DNA from: Micromussa lordhowensis
Taxonomy: Eukaryota > Cnidaria > Anthozoa > Scleractinia > Lobophylliidae
NCBI GenBank assembly: GCA_964020085.1
Contig: OZ026604.1
Coordinates: 12,406,412 to 12,470,411, forward strand
Length of the DNA: 64,000 nt
Reading direction: 5' to 3'
This document shows, one piece after another, positions 11,234 to 19,655 of the stretch. Position 1 is the stretch's first letter. Each line of letters opens with the position of its first letter. The notes below the pieces were generated by a model that ran no database searches, had not been told where the DNA came from, and worked only from the letters and a program-made list of their open reading frames with translations. The position numbers and the translations under genes were made by a program.

Positions 11234-12428
11234 CAGGTAGGCTAATCTCGACTGATCTTAGTGCTAGGGTTTCCTAAGCAAGAAGGTAAAAGATGGCCCG
11301 CATTTGCAAGCAAAATTTTTCACGTAAGATTACCCTACTACCCGCGACAAGTCTAGCCGGTCACGATTAGTTAACCTGGTAAATACCAAGCAGTAAAAAA
11401 ATATTTTGATCGCCAAAACCTGTTTACACTTAGATTAAGTAGCCAGTTTATCAGTTCCATTGAAGTTATTTCAATTTTAAACTCACTTAAAATCCCAGAC
11501 AGCAATTTTTATGGTGATAGGGATGTATTATCAGCAAAACTTTAAACAATTTGGCAATGAAACATCATAGAGATAGTAGCGACAACCATTGTTACAAAAA
11601 TGTCGTCTGTAAAACTCATTATTCGAATTTTCTTCTATGCAAAGCAAATCTAAGACAAGTTGTAAACAAATATGCAGTTTCTCAAAACACAATTGATTTG
11701 TTCCGCCAGTAATTTATCATGTTTTGATAAATTTGATCTATTTTGTCCAAGTTAGGCGAGTTGTCCCGACACACCACATTTAAAACGTTTAGAAAAGTAT
11801 TTATCAAAATAAATGAAGCTCTTTAGTAGAATCTACATGTTACATAGTAATCGATCTCGTAACTTATAGCGGTTTACTTCGGCGTGCACACTCTCTAGAT
11901 CCACCCCCTATTGTCTATTCATCTATCATGTCAGAGTAAGAAGAGGGGGGGGGGTTGTTTTGTAGATCTACTCACAGGCGTATCATCTTGATATTCTTGC
12001 TAAAGATACCGTGCGGTAATTCCTTCAACTGGTTGCTGTACAAGGATCTACCAACAAATAATCACAATCAGTGTCAATTGAAAGAGCAAGGAAAATGTCA
12101 GCTGTGTAATTGAAGGTTCCCTTACACAGATATGAATATAGGGTTACAAAACGCAACGAAATTAAAAAAAAAATTCAAAAAAAGAAAACATTGCAACTGT
12201 GTTTTTCCACGGTAGCTTTCTTTTTCCAAGTAAGGGACCTCTTTTTTCACCGCTCTTTTGTTATCACGCAATCAATTTATCTGTTAACAGGAGGGGCACA
12301 AAAGGCCTGCGCTTATTTAATTTCGAACTTGTCTTACCTAAACAGCGTTATTAAAGCAACAATCGCCGAAATTTGCTATCTTATGTCCTGTTCACAAGCA
12401 GGTAGCCTAATCTCGACTGATCCTAGTG
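11234..12428 (+). repeat. R1 repeat unit between the BEL element and the palindrome
   Basis: One R1 period. It runs from CAGGTAGGCTAATCTCGACT (11234) through CTAGATCCACCCCCTATTGT (~11897), TTCTTGCTAAAGATACC (~11993) and GAAAGAGCAAGGAAAATGTC (~12079) to TTATGTCCTGTTCACAAGCAG (~12383). The next unit then starts with GGTAGCCTAATCTCGACTGA. The period is about 1.17 kb, so R1 is tandem here. No coding potential is seen. Confidence 0.7.
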
Positions 12429-13156
12429 ACTACTATACCTGGCTCATAGGGGCGGTAACCAATCAGGAGCCGAGAAAGACAATAGGCTATTGTTTCGAGA
12501 ACAATAGACTCTATTGTTTTCCAAATCCAAGATGGCGGAGGTTATTTTCAGCCAATCAGGAGGTGAATTAAGAATTCAAGATGGCGGCGCCCATGAAAGT
12601 CAGCCATGTTGGAAAACAGCCCACCAGCCTCAACGGAGGACTGGGATCGGTTTCACAGATTTCCATGGCGACACAAATCACGCCAGGGTTTTCGCAAAAA
12701 TGTCACGCAACATCAAAATCCATGGGACTAACTTTGATAAATGTTTTGGGCGAGAAAAGGTCTGAGATCGGTCTTTTCATATTTTTTCCCCTAGGACTCG
12801 AGAATTAATCTAGACACATGTACATCAAATGAGAAACATTTGTATTTATTAAAAAGTCCTAATTCTTTACAAGAGGGACCTGTGTCCAATTTGCAAACAA
12901 CGTGTGTGCACTACTAATTGAAATACATCAAGTAGAAATGCAAATCTAAACTCATTGATCTCGACTGTTCCCTTGAGAAAAGCATCATTCAAAAGAATCT
13001 TAAACAAACAAAAGACATTTTAAGCCACCGTTGAAGAATTAACATATTAAGTCAGAGATGAAACGTGAAATGAATTAAAACCGAGCGCGCGCACGCTTAG
13101 AAGCTAAACATAACATCTAAGGTATTTCAAACAAACATTCGCGCTTGAAGTATAGA

Positions 13157-13321
13157 TCAGACAAACATTGCAAATCGCATCGCTCCTGATTCAACATCCG
13201 CACAAATTATAGTTCGGTCTAAGCGGTTCTCTAACAGTGGCAAGAATAATTCACTTACATCAACCATAGTCGTTTCAAATTTTTCCAAAGCGATGCTCAG
13301 CTCTTGATCACTTAGTCCCAT
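13157..13321 (-). CDS. Small terminal ORF, left arm
   Basis: 54-codon ORF from the ATG at 13321 (MGLSDQELSIALEKFE). It mirrors 18271-18435 exactly. I do not recognise it. A TATA-like TATATAAAA lies about 90 bp upstream on this strand. A GTAAGT inside the ORF could be a splice donor, in which case this is only a first exon. Confidence 0.35.
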   Translation of the reverse strand: MGLSDQELSIALEKFETTMVDVSELFLPLLENRLDRTIICADVESGAMRFAMFV

Positions 13322-13604
13322 AATCGCCAAGACAAGAATCCGAAAAAGCGTGTTTAACGTCGTCACAAGTAAAATGAGTTTTGCTCAGTCTGAAAGACTT
13401 GTATATAAAACGTGTATCCAATGAGAAGATGGGGGATAGGGTATCCCACACAACACGTGGTTAAGAACCATTGTGAAGACGGGGATAGAGGGGTATACCT
13501 ATGTCATAAAATTGTTATCAACAAAGCAAAGAGTCTGATACATAATTATGACGTTTTATTGAATAATAACAGCATGAAAACCAAAGAGAGAATTGATTAC
13601 AACT

Positions 13605-14069
13605 TTAAGTCTTCACCGTCGGTGTTTCACAAAGTGTATCGCTGGGAACTAGACTCCTTTCTAGTTGCTCAGACTCTTGGTCCCAGGCCCCAAAACGCAC
13701 GATATTCTGACCAATTTTTCTTTGTTTTTGGTCACGAAGTCTTTGCCTGATCTGTTCCTTATTCTTGGCATAATAAGATCTCCAATATTCGTTGATCCGT
13801 TCCCTGTTGTTTTTACGGTATTGGCTTCGGTAATTTCTGATGTGTTCCTTGTTTTGTTGACAATAGGCTCTCTGGCTGCTGGCGAGCCTTTCCCTGTTGT
13901 TTTCATACCACCTTTTACGACGTGATTTGAGAATCTCAGCGTTCTCGGTACGATATCGTTTTTGCCGGGCCAGGATATGCTCTCTGTTCTTTGCATAATA
14001 GTTTTTGTGGTAGGCTTTCCCACAATCAACTATCTTGTCATTCCCCGACCGTTGATTGGAGCAATTCAT
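13605..14069 (-). CDS. Basic KN(R/K)E-repeat protein, left arm
   Basis: 154 codons from the ATG at 14069 (MNCSNQRSGNDK); the frame is open further upstream only through a GTG. The body is a series of roughly 14-17-residue helical repeats with Y-x2-KN-(R/K)-E-(H/R/Q)-I/L spacing, such as YYAKNREHILARQK, WYENNRERLASSQR and YYAKNKEQIRQRLR, strongly basic. The C-terminus is acidic/neutral (FGAWDQESEQLERS). Such repeats occur N-terminal to nuclease domains in phages and large DNA viruses, but no nuclease domain is visible here. The predicted protein is identical to the right-arm copy. Confidence 0.6.
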   Translation of the reverse strand: MNCSNQRSGNDKIVDCGKAYHKNYYAKNREHILARQKRYRTENAEILKSRRKRWYENNRERLASSQRAYCQQNKEHIRNYRSQYRKNNRERINEYWRSYYAKNKEQIRQRLRDQKQRKIGQNIVRFGAWDQESEQLERSLVPSDTLCETPTVKT

Positions 14070-14320
14070 CTTGTGTGGCGTCTTACAAATAATGATTACC
14101 ACTCTAGAAATCACAAACTCTTATAAGAGTCACATGGCCAATTCAGTGTATCACACTAAGGTTTAAACCTCCCCTTCCGCTACTTCTTCGTCGTCGTCAT
14201 CATCGGGAAGCAATTTCTTTTTCATTAGTCTGTTCAACAGGAATTTCCGTTTTGCCACTGCCGACTCGGCCGCCTCGTCAAAATCCATGTCATCTTCCTC
14301 AATAAAGCGTCGAAGAGTCT

Positions 14321-14737
14321 TCATGACTTTACGGTGTATTGCATTGTGTTTAATATGGTGAGTCCATTTAATTTTAGACGCTCTAAATAAGTTCTTCGTA
14401 GCCTTCTTCTACTTACAAGTAACAGGGCGTTGAAAGCGGCATTTTCGGCATAGTGTTGGGATTTTCCTCTATCCAGGAACTGTTGGACTTCTTTCAGGTA
14501 GGTTTCATTGATACTTTCTCCGACTTTTTGACGTAACGGAAGCCACGGATCTGGTTCATTGTCGTCGTCCGCTTCCTCTTCCTCTTCGGAGCTGCTAGTC
14601 TCTTCCTCTTCAGGCTCCTCTTCTTCCTGTTCCTCTTCTACCTCTTCTTCGTCTTCTTGTTCTTCTTCTTCTTCTTCTATGTTTTCATCATTGTTTTCTT
14701 CCACGGGGCCAAAAATATCTGTTGAAGGAGAACGCAT
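14321..14737 (-). pseudogene. Acidic helical protein, left arm, frameshifted
   Basis: Mirror of the right-arm gene at 16860-17429. The first ~118 residues match, except for one Pro-to-Leu change near the end of the conserved AENAAFNALL block. A 5-bp insertion near 14368-14372 then shifts the frame and the reading ends early in unrelated residues. The right-arm copy is the intact one. Confidence 0.75.
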
Positions 14738-14829
14738 GGTTCTCGTCGTCCTTCACCCAAGACAACACGTGCTTCAAATGAGCCGAAACGCTTGAAGTGA
14801 TATTTTATATATCATTTTTTGCTCGGTGA

Positions 14830-15702
14830 TCAAACATCCTCTTTCCTAATTCTTCGATGCCAGCGCGGGTATCCTTCGTGAGTCAAGAGGTGACTAAACA
14901 CACGTTTCCTGACGTCACTGGCAGGATGTAAATCCAGGACCGTGTACCCAAATGGTCGTTCGGTCACTTTTTGATAGACGTCCATCATGTCTTGCCAGCA
15001 AGTGGGAAAAGCTTGAAGCAGTAAATTCCTCATCCCTAATTGATCTCGTGGATTTTTGAAGGCTATGACATAGTGAGCGTTCCTGGAAATACTCTTTGCG
15101 TATTTCCCTGGTGGAAACATGTCTTGGCACAAGTACAACACGGTGATATTTTGATGATGTGAATGTTTGGTGAATAAGTCCAGCAACTCTTTGTCTTCAC
15201 CTCCCTCAACCATCAGATCATCTAACACAAGTAAACAACCTTTAGGAAACCATTTTTGCAAATGGAAGGTGGTAGGAACCCCTTCGTGAAATTGTATGCC
15301 AGCGTCTTTCATGTCTTGGAATCCATGTTGCCACACCCCGTAGCAATAATGAATTGTGGGAGGAGGGCTTACGAACAATTCTTCCAAATGATCCAAGAGT
15401 AACGACTCGGTAAAACAAGTCTTGCCACAACCAGAAGGGCCCACGACCAAAATACTAGAGGGTGTCTTGAACCGAAACGCTATTCCCCTCTCTATGCCAT
15501 TTGGAATCCCATTCTGCTTTTCAGTAGGAAATGCGATCTTTGGAGCATCCACTCGTGTTATTGCCGTTGACGATGGGAGGTCGACCAAAGGGAGTTTGTC
15601 GTGACCATTTTCAATTCGCTTCCAACAAGTATACTTCTCGTGATGTCTTTTACTACCAGCACGAGTAAATGGCTTTTGACAGTAACAGCATCGATGTGAC
15701 AT
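14830..15702 (-). CDS. FtsK/HerA (A32-like) packaging ATPase, complete copy
   Basis: 290 residues from the ATG at 15702 (MSHRCCYCQKPF); the frame is open upstream only from a TTG. An N-terminal zinc-binding motif (CCYCQKPF...HHEKYTC, residues 5-26) precedes the ATPase. Walker A is GPSGCGKT (residues 88-95) and Walker B is LLVLDD (157-162). The downstream core SHHQNITVLYLCQDMF and RNAHYVIAFKNPRDQ is the signature I associate with polinton/adintovirus-type DNA-packaging ATPases. In such elements the enzyme would pump DNA into capsids. Its 3' two-thirds lies in the palindrome arm and its 5' third in the asymmetric centre. It is the only intact ATPase reading frame in the window. Confidence 0.8.
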   Translation of the reverse strand: MSHRCCYCQKPFTRAGSKRHHEKYTCWKRIENGHDKLPLVDLPSSTAITRVDAPKIAFPTEKQNGIPNGIERGIAFRFKTPSSILVVGPSGCGKTCFTESLLLDHLEELFVSPPPTIHYCYGVWQHGFQDMKDAGIQFHEGVPTTFHLQKWFPKGCLLVLDDLMVEGGEDKELLDLFTKHSHHQNITVLYLCQDMFPPGKYAKSISRNAHYVIAFKNPRDQLGMRNLLLQAFPTCWQDMMDVYQKVTERPFGYTVLDLHPASDVRKRVFSHLLTHEGYPRWHRRIRKEDV

Positions 15703-15829
15703 AATTTGCACGTGGTCGACTCCTTGAGGAAAATTGTTAAGTGCACAGAAAGCACCAGTAATCACTACGGAAATAAAACAACTGAAGAACGTTGCGTTAT
15801 ACAACAGTTAATATCGTCGGAGGTGGCTC

Positions 15830-16262
15830 TGCAGAAAATATGTAGCTATTGCAGAAAATATGCAGCAAATATGCAGAAAATATGCAAGTATTGCAGAAAA
15901 TATGCAGCAATTGCAGAAAATCTGCAAGTATTGCAGAAAATGTGCAGCTATTGCAGAAAATCTGTAGGTATTGCAGAAAATATGCAGCAATTGCAGAAAA
16001 TATGCAAGTATTGCAGAAAATGTGCAGCTATTGCAGAAAATCTGCAGGTATTGCAGAAAATGTGCAGAAAAGTTGCAGGTATTACGGAAAATCTGCAGAA
16101 AATATGCAGCTATTGCAGAAAATGTGCAGCCATTGCAGAAAATCTGTAGGTATTGCAGAAAATATGTAGCTATTGCAGAAAATATGCAGGTATTGCAGAA
16201 AATATGCAGGTATTGCAGAAAATATGCACAAGATATGCAGAAAATCTGCATATCTTGCAGAT
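15830..16262. repeat. 20-bp minisatellite at the palindrome centre
   Basis: About 20 copies of TTGCAGAAAATATGCAGCTA with small variants; a few copies have extra AAATATGCAG or AAAAGTTGCAG pieces. All frames are open on the plus strand, because a 20-bp unit read in three successive frames gives a 20-residue period (QKICSYCRKYA-IAENLQVL-like). I regard this as non-genic. It abuts the truncated right-arm ATPase directly. Confidence 0.9.
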
Positions 16263-16263
16263 C

Positions 16264-16767
16264 TGGCAACATGGATTCCAAGACATGAAAGACTCTGGCA
16301 TACAATTTCACGAAGGGGTTCCTACCACCTTCCATTTGCAAAAATGGTTTCCTAAAGGTGGTTTACTTGTGTTAGATGATCTGATGGTTGAGGGAGGTGA
16401 AGACAAAGAGTTGCTGGACTTATTCACCAAACATTCACATCATCAAAATATCACCGTGTTGTACTTGTGCCAAGACATGTTTCCACCAGGGAAATACGCA
16501 AAGAGTATTTCCAGGAACGCTCACTATGTCATAGCCTTCAAAAATCCACGAGATCAATTAGGGATGAGGAATTTACTGCTTCAAGCTTTTCCCACTTGCT
16601 GGCAAGACATGATGGACGTCTATCAAAAAGTGACCGAACGACCATTTGGGTACACGGTCCTGGATTTACATCCTGCCAGTGACGTCAGGAAACGTGTGTT
16701 TAGTCACCTCTTGACTCACGAAGGATACCCGCGCTGGCATCGAAGAATTAGGAAAGAGGATGTTTGA
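16264..16767 (+). pseudogene. Packaging ATPase, right arm, N-terminus replaced by the minisatellite
   Basis: Homology to the left-arm gene begins abruptly at WQHGFQDMK (16264). Walker A and the zinc motif are absent; Walker B (LLVLDDLM) and the C-terminal half are kept, ending RRIRKEDV at 16767. The reading frame continues upstream into the minisatellite (open from 16153), making a chimeric frame. Differences from the left copy are Ala to Ser near the junction and Cys to Gly before Walker B. It cannot bind nucleotide normally without the P-loop. Confidence 0.85.
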
Positions 16768-16785
16768 TCACCGAGCAAAAAATGA

Positions 16786-16794
16786 TATATAAAA
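16786..16794 (+). promoter_or_regulatory. TATA-box-like element before the acidic protein gene
   Basis: TATATAAAA lies 66 bp upstream of the ATG at 16860 and is mirrored in the left arm near 14804-14812. Spacing fits a core promoter in the 92-bp gap between ATPase and acidic gene. Function is inferred from sequence only. Confidence 0.45.
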
Positions 16795-16859
16795 TATCAC
16801 TTCAAGCGTTTCGGCTCATTTGAAGCACGTGTTGTCTTGGGTGAAGGACGACGAGAACC

Positions 16860-17429
16860 ATGCGTTCTCCTTCAACAGATATTTTTGGCCCCGTGGAAGA
16901 AAACAATGATGAAAACATAGAAGAAGAAGAAGAAGAACAAGAAGACGAAGAAGAGGTAGAAGAGGAACAGGAAGAAGAGGAGCCTGAAGAGGAAGAGACT
17001 AGCAGCTCCGAAGAGGAAGAGGAAGCGGACGACGACAATGAACCAGATCCGTGGCTTCCGTTACGTCAAAAAGTCGGAGAAAGTATCAATGAAACCTACC
17101 TGAAAGAAGTCCAACAGTTCCTGGATAGAGGAAAATCCCAACACTATGCCGAAAATGCCGCTTTCAACGCCCTGTTACCTGTAAGTAGAAGAAGGCTACG
17201 AAGAACTTATTTAGAGCGTCTAAAATGGACTCACCATATCAAACACGATGCAATACACCGTAAAGTCATGAAGACTCTTCGACGCTTTATTGAGGAAGAT
17301 GACATGGATTTTGACGAGGCGGCCGAGTCGGCAGTGGCAAAACGGAAATTCCTGTTGAACAGACTAATGAAAAAGAAATTGCTTCCCGATGATGACGACG
17401 ACGAAGAAGTAGCGGAAGGGGAGGTTTAA
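16860..17429 (+). CDS. Acidic N-terminal, helical C-terminal protein (intact copy)
   Basis: 189 residues from the ATG at 16860 (MRSPSTDIFGPVEEN). Residues 15-60 are an almost pure Glu/Asp stretch. Then comes a helical, Arg/Lys-rich domain: WLPLRQKVGESI, YLKEVQQFLDRGKSQ, AENAAFNALLPVSRRRLRR, HDAIHRKVMKTLRRFIEE and AVAKRKFLLNRLM. It ends in a second acidic tail. The pattern resembles a charged structural or nucleic-acid-associated protein; I cannot name a family. The second element (50949-51909) also has a helical, basic reading frame directly after its ATPase, so the gene order may be conserved. Confidence 0.65.
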   Translation: MRSPSTDIFGPVEENNDENIEEEEEEQEDEEEVEEEQEEEEPEEEETSSSEEEEEADDDNEPDPWLPLRQKVGESINETYLKEVQQFLDRGKSQHYAENAAFNALLPVSRRRLRRTYLERLKWTHHIKHDAIHRKVMKTLRRFIEEDDMDFDEAAESAVAKRKFLLNRLMKKKLLPDDDDDEEVAEGEV

Positions 17430-17522
17430 ACCTTAGTGTGATACACTGAATTGGCCATGTGACTCTTATAAGAGTTTGTGATTTCTAGAGTGGTAATCAT
17501 TATTTGTAAGACGCCACACAAG

Positions 17523-17987
17523 ATGAATTGCTCCAATCAACGGTCGGGGAATGACAAGATAGTTGATTGTGGGAAAGCCTACCACAAAAACTATTATGCA
17601 AAGAACAGAGAGCATATCCTGGCCCGGCAAAAACGATATCGTACCGAGAACGCTGAGATTCTCAAATCACGTCGTAAAAGGTGGTATGAAAACAACAGGG
17701 AAAGGCTCGCCAGCAGCCAGAGAGCCTATTGTCAACAAAACAAGGAACACATCAGAAATTACCGAAGCCAATACCGTAAAAACAACAGGGAACGGATCAA
17801 CGAATATTGGAGATCTTATTATGCCAAGAATAAGGAACAGATCAGGCAAAGACTTCGTGACCAAAAACAAAGAAAAATTGGTCAGAATATCGTGCGTTTT
17901 GGGGCCTGGGACCAAGAGTCTGAGCAACTAGAAAGGAGTCTAGTTCCCAGCGATACACTTTGTGAAACACCGACGGTGAAGACTTAA
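17523..17987 (+). CDS. Basic KN(R/K)E-repeat protein, right arm
   Basis: Start at the ATG 17523 (MNCSNQRSGNDK); the longer open frame begins at a GTG. The protein is identical to the left-arm copy at 13605-14069. A TATAAG-containing palindrome (CTTATAAGAG, about 17464-17473) precedes it by ~50 bp, and an AATAAA at 18032 follows the stop by 45 bp. It therefore has the signals of an individually transcribed gene. Confidence 0.6.
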   Translation: MNCSNQRSGNDKIVDCGKAYHKNYYAKNREHILARQKRYRTENAEILKSRRKRWYENNRERLASSQRAYCQQNKEHIRNYRSQYRKNNRERINEYWRSYYAKNKEQIRQRLRDQKQRKIGQNIVRFGAWDQESEQLERSLVPSDTLCETPTVKT

Positions 17988-18031
17988 AGTTGTAATCAAT
18001 TCTCTCTTTGGTTTTCATGCTGTTATTATTC

Positions 18032-18037
18032 AATAAA
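18032..18037 (+). terminator. Poly(A) signal AATAAA after the repeat-protein gene
   Basis: AATAAA 45 bp after the stop at 17987, mirrored in the left arm. Confidence 0.5.
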
Positions 18038-18181
18038 ACGTCATAATTATGTATCAGACTCTTTGCTTTGTTGATAACAATTTCATGACATAGGTATACC
18101 CCTCTATCCCCGTCTTCACAATGGTTCTTAACCACGTGTTGTGTGGGATACCCTATCCCCCATCTTCTCATTGGATACACG

Positions 18182-18190
18182 TTTTATATA
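18182..18190 (+). promoter_or_regulatory. TATA-like element before the terminal ORF
   Basis: TTTTATATA about 80 bp upstream of the ATG at 18271. It is mirrored in the left arm near 13402-13410. Confidence 0.35.
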
Positions 18191-18270
18191 CAAGTCTTTC
18201 AGACTGAGCAAAACTCATTTTACTTGTGACGACGTTAAACACGCTTTTTCGGATTCTTGTCTTGGCGATT

Positions 18271-18435
18271 ATGGGACTAAGTGATCAAGAGCTGAGCATC
18301 GCTTTGGAAAAATTTGAAACGACTATGGTTGATGTAAGTGAATTATTCTTGCCACTGTTAGAGAACCGCTTAGACCGAACTATAATTTGTGCGGATGTTG
18401 AATCAGGAGCGATGCGATTTGCAATGTTTGTCTGA
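18271..18435 (+). CDS. Small terminal ORF, right arm
   Basis: 54 codons from the ATG at 18271 (MGLSDQELSIALEKFE) to 18435; identical to the left-arm copy. A splice-donor-like GTAAGT lies at 18334, after TTMVD, so it may be a first exon. Not recognised. Confidence 0.35.
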   Translation: MGLSDQELSIALEKFETTMVDVSELFLPLLENRLDRTIICADVESGAMRFAMFV

Positions 18436-19177
18436 TCTATACTTCAAGCGCGAATGTTTGTTTGAAATACCTTAGATGTTATGTTTAGCTTCTAAGCGTG
18501 CGCGCGCTCGGTTTTAATTCATTTCACGTTTCATCTCTGACTTAATATGTTAATTCTTCAACGGTGGCTTAAAATGTCTTTTGTTTGTTTAAGATTCTTT
18601 TGAATGATGCTTTTCTCAAGGGAACAGTCGAGATCAATGAGTTTAGATTTGCATTTCTACTTGATGTATTTCAATTAGTAGTGCACACACGTTGTTTGCA
18701 AATTGGACACAGGTCCCTCTTGTAAAGAATTAGGACTTTTTAATAAATACAAATGTTTCTCATTTGATGTACATGTGTCTAGATTAATTCTCGAGTCCTA
18801 GGGGAAAAAATATGAAAAGACCGATCTCAGACCTTTTCTCGCCCAAAGCAAACTCCTATTTATCAAAGTTAGTCCCATGGATTTTGATGTTGCGTGACAT
18901 TTCTGCGAAAACCCTGGCGTGATTTGTGTCGCCATGGAAATCTGTGAGACCGATCCCAGTCCTCCGTTGAGGCTGGTGGGCTGTTTTCCAACATGGCTGA
19001 CTTTCATGGGCGCCGCCATCTTGAATTCTTAATTCACCTCCTGATTGGCTGAAAATAACCTCCGCCATCTTGGATTTGGAAAACAATAGAGTCTATTGTT
19101 CTCGAAACAATAGCCTATTGTCTTTCTCGGCTCCTGATTGGTTACCGCCCCTATGAGCCAGGTATAGTAGTCCAGTG

Positions 19178-19335
19178 CTAGGGTTTCCTAAGCAAGAAGG
19201 TAAAAGATCGCCCGCATTTGGAAGGAAACTTTTTTCACGTAAGATTTACCCTACTCCCCGCAAAAACTCTAGCCGGTCATTATTTAACCTGGTGAATAAC
19301 ATGCTAACAAATAATCACAATCAGTGTCAATTACA
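19178..19335 (+). repeat. R1 repeat resumed after the palindrome
   Basis: CTAGGGTTTCCTAAGCAAGAAGGTAAAAGAT continues R1 exactly where 12428 left off. At about 19310 it jumps to the AATAATCACAATCAGTGTCAATT landmark, skipping ~0.7 kb, so this unit has an internal deletion. Confidence 0.7.
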
Positions 19336-19655
19336 CCAGAACATTTCTACTCAACGGCATTCTATTTCCCACCCAGTCGCGAAATTTCAGTTTTCAGTTT
19401 TGGTGTATTGTAGTTTAGTTCAAGTATATTCTTTAAGACAAGGACCCTTGTAAATGACTACCTTTGTGAGATATCTAAAGCACACTAGGCCGAAACAAGG
19501 TTAGTCTGATCACGAATGAGACATGTTTCGGTATGAAAAGTGTTCACATCACACAGCGCATTGCACGAATCATGTTTGAAACAAGGTTATTCTGAACCTG
19601 ATTGAAACAACCTCGAGAGCTAATTTTAATTATGATCAGACCAAACACGTGCAAA

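Larger units (their letters stand above)
12429..19171. mobile_element. 6.74-kb palindromic polinton/adintovirus-like element (inverted-duplication derivative)
   Basis: The left arm 12429-15333 and right arm 16264-19171 are inverted copies of about 2.9 kb, differing by a handful of substitutions and one 5-bp indel. The ends read ACTACTATACCTGGC. Flanks are CTAGTG (12423-12428) and CCAGTG (19172-19177), an imperfect 6-bp duplication, and R1 resumes with CTAGGG. Both arms carry the packaging ATPase C-terminal half, an acidic protein, a basic repeat protein and a terminal ORF, all transcribed outward from the centre. The 930-bp asymmetric centre holds the ATPase N-terminus (left gene only) and a 20-bp minisatellite. 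No polymerase, integrase or capsid gene is present, so it is non-autonomous. Confidence 0.75.

Noticed and set aside
14559..14795. Serine-rich ORF opposite the acidic gene (also at 16802-17038)
   Set aside because: It is the antisense shadow of GAA/GAG codons of the acidic protein.
15808..16341. Long minus-strand Phe/Cys/Tyr-rich ORF
   Set aside because: Shadow of the 20-bp minisatellite; no start context or motif.
12429..19171. Simple assembly artefact as full explanation of the palindrome
   Set aside because: Not excluded, but the arms differ by a 5-bp indel and several substitutions, the centre is asymmetric, and both outer junctions sit in R1 with a plausible 6-bp duplication, which an artefact would not explain.
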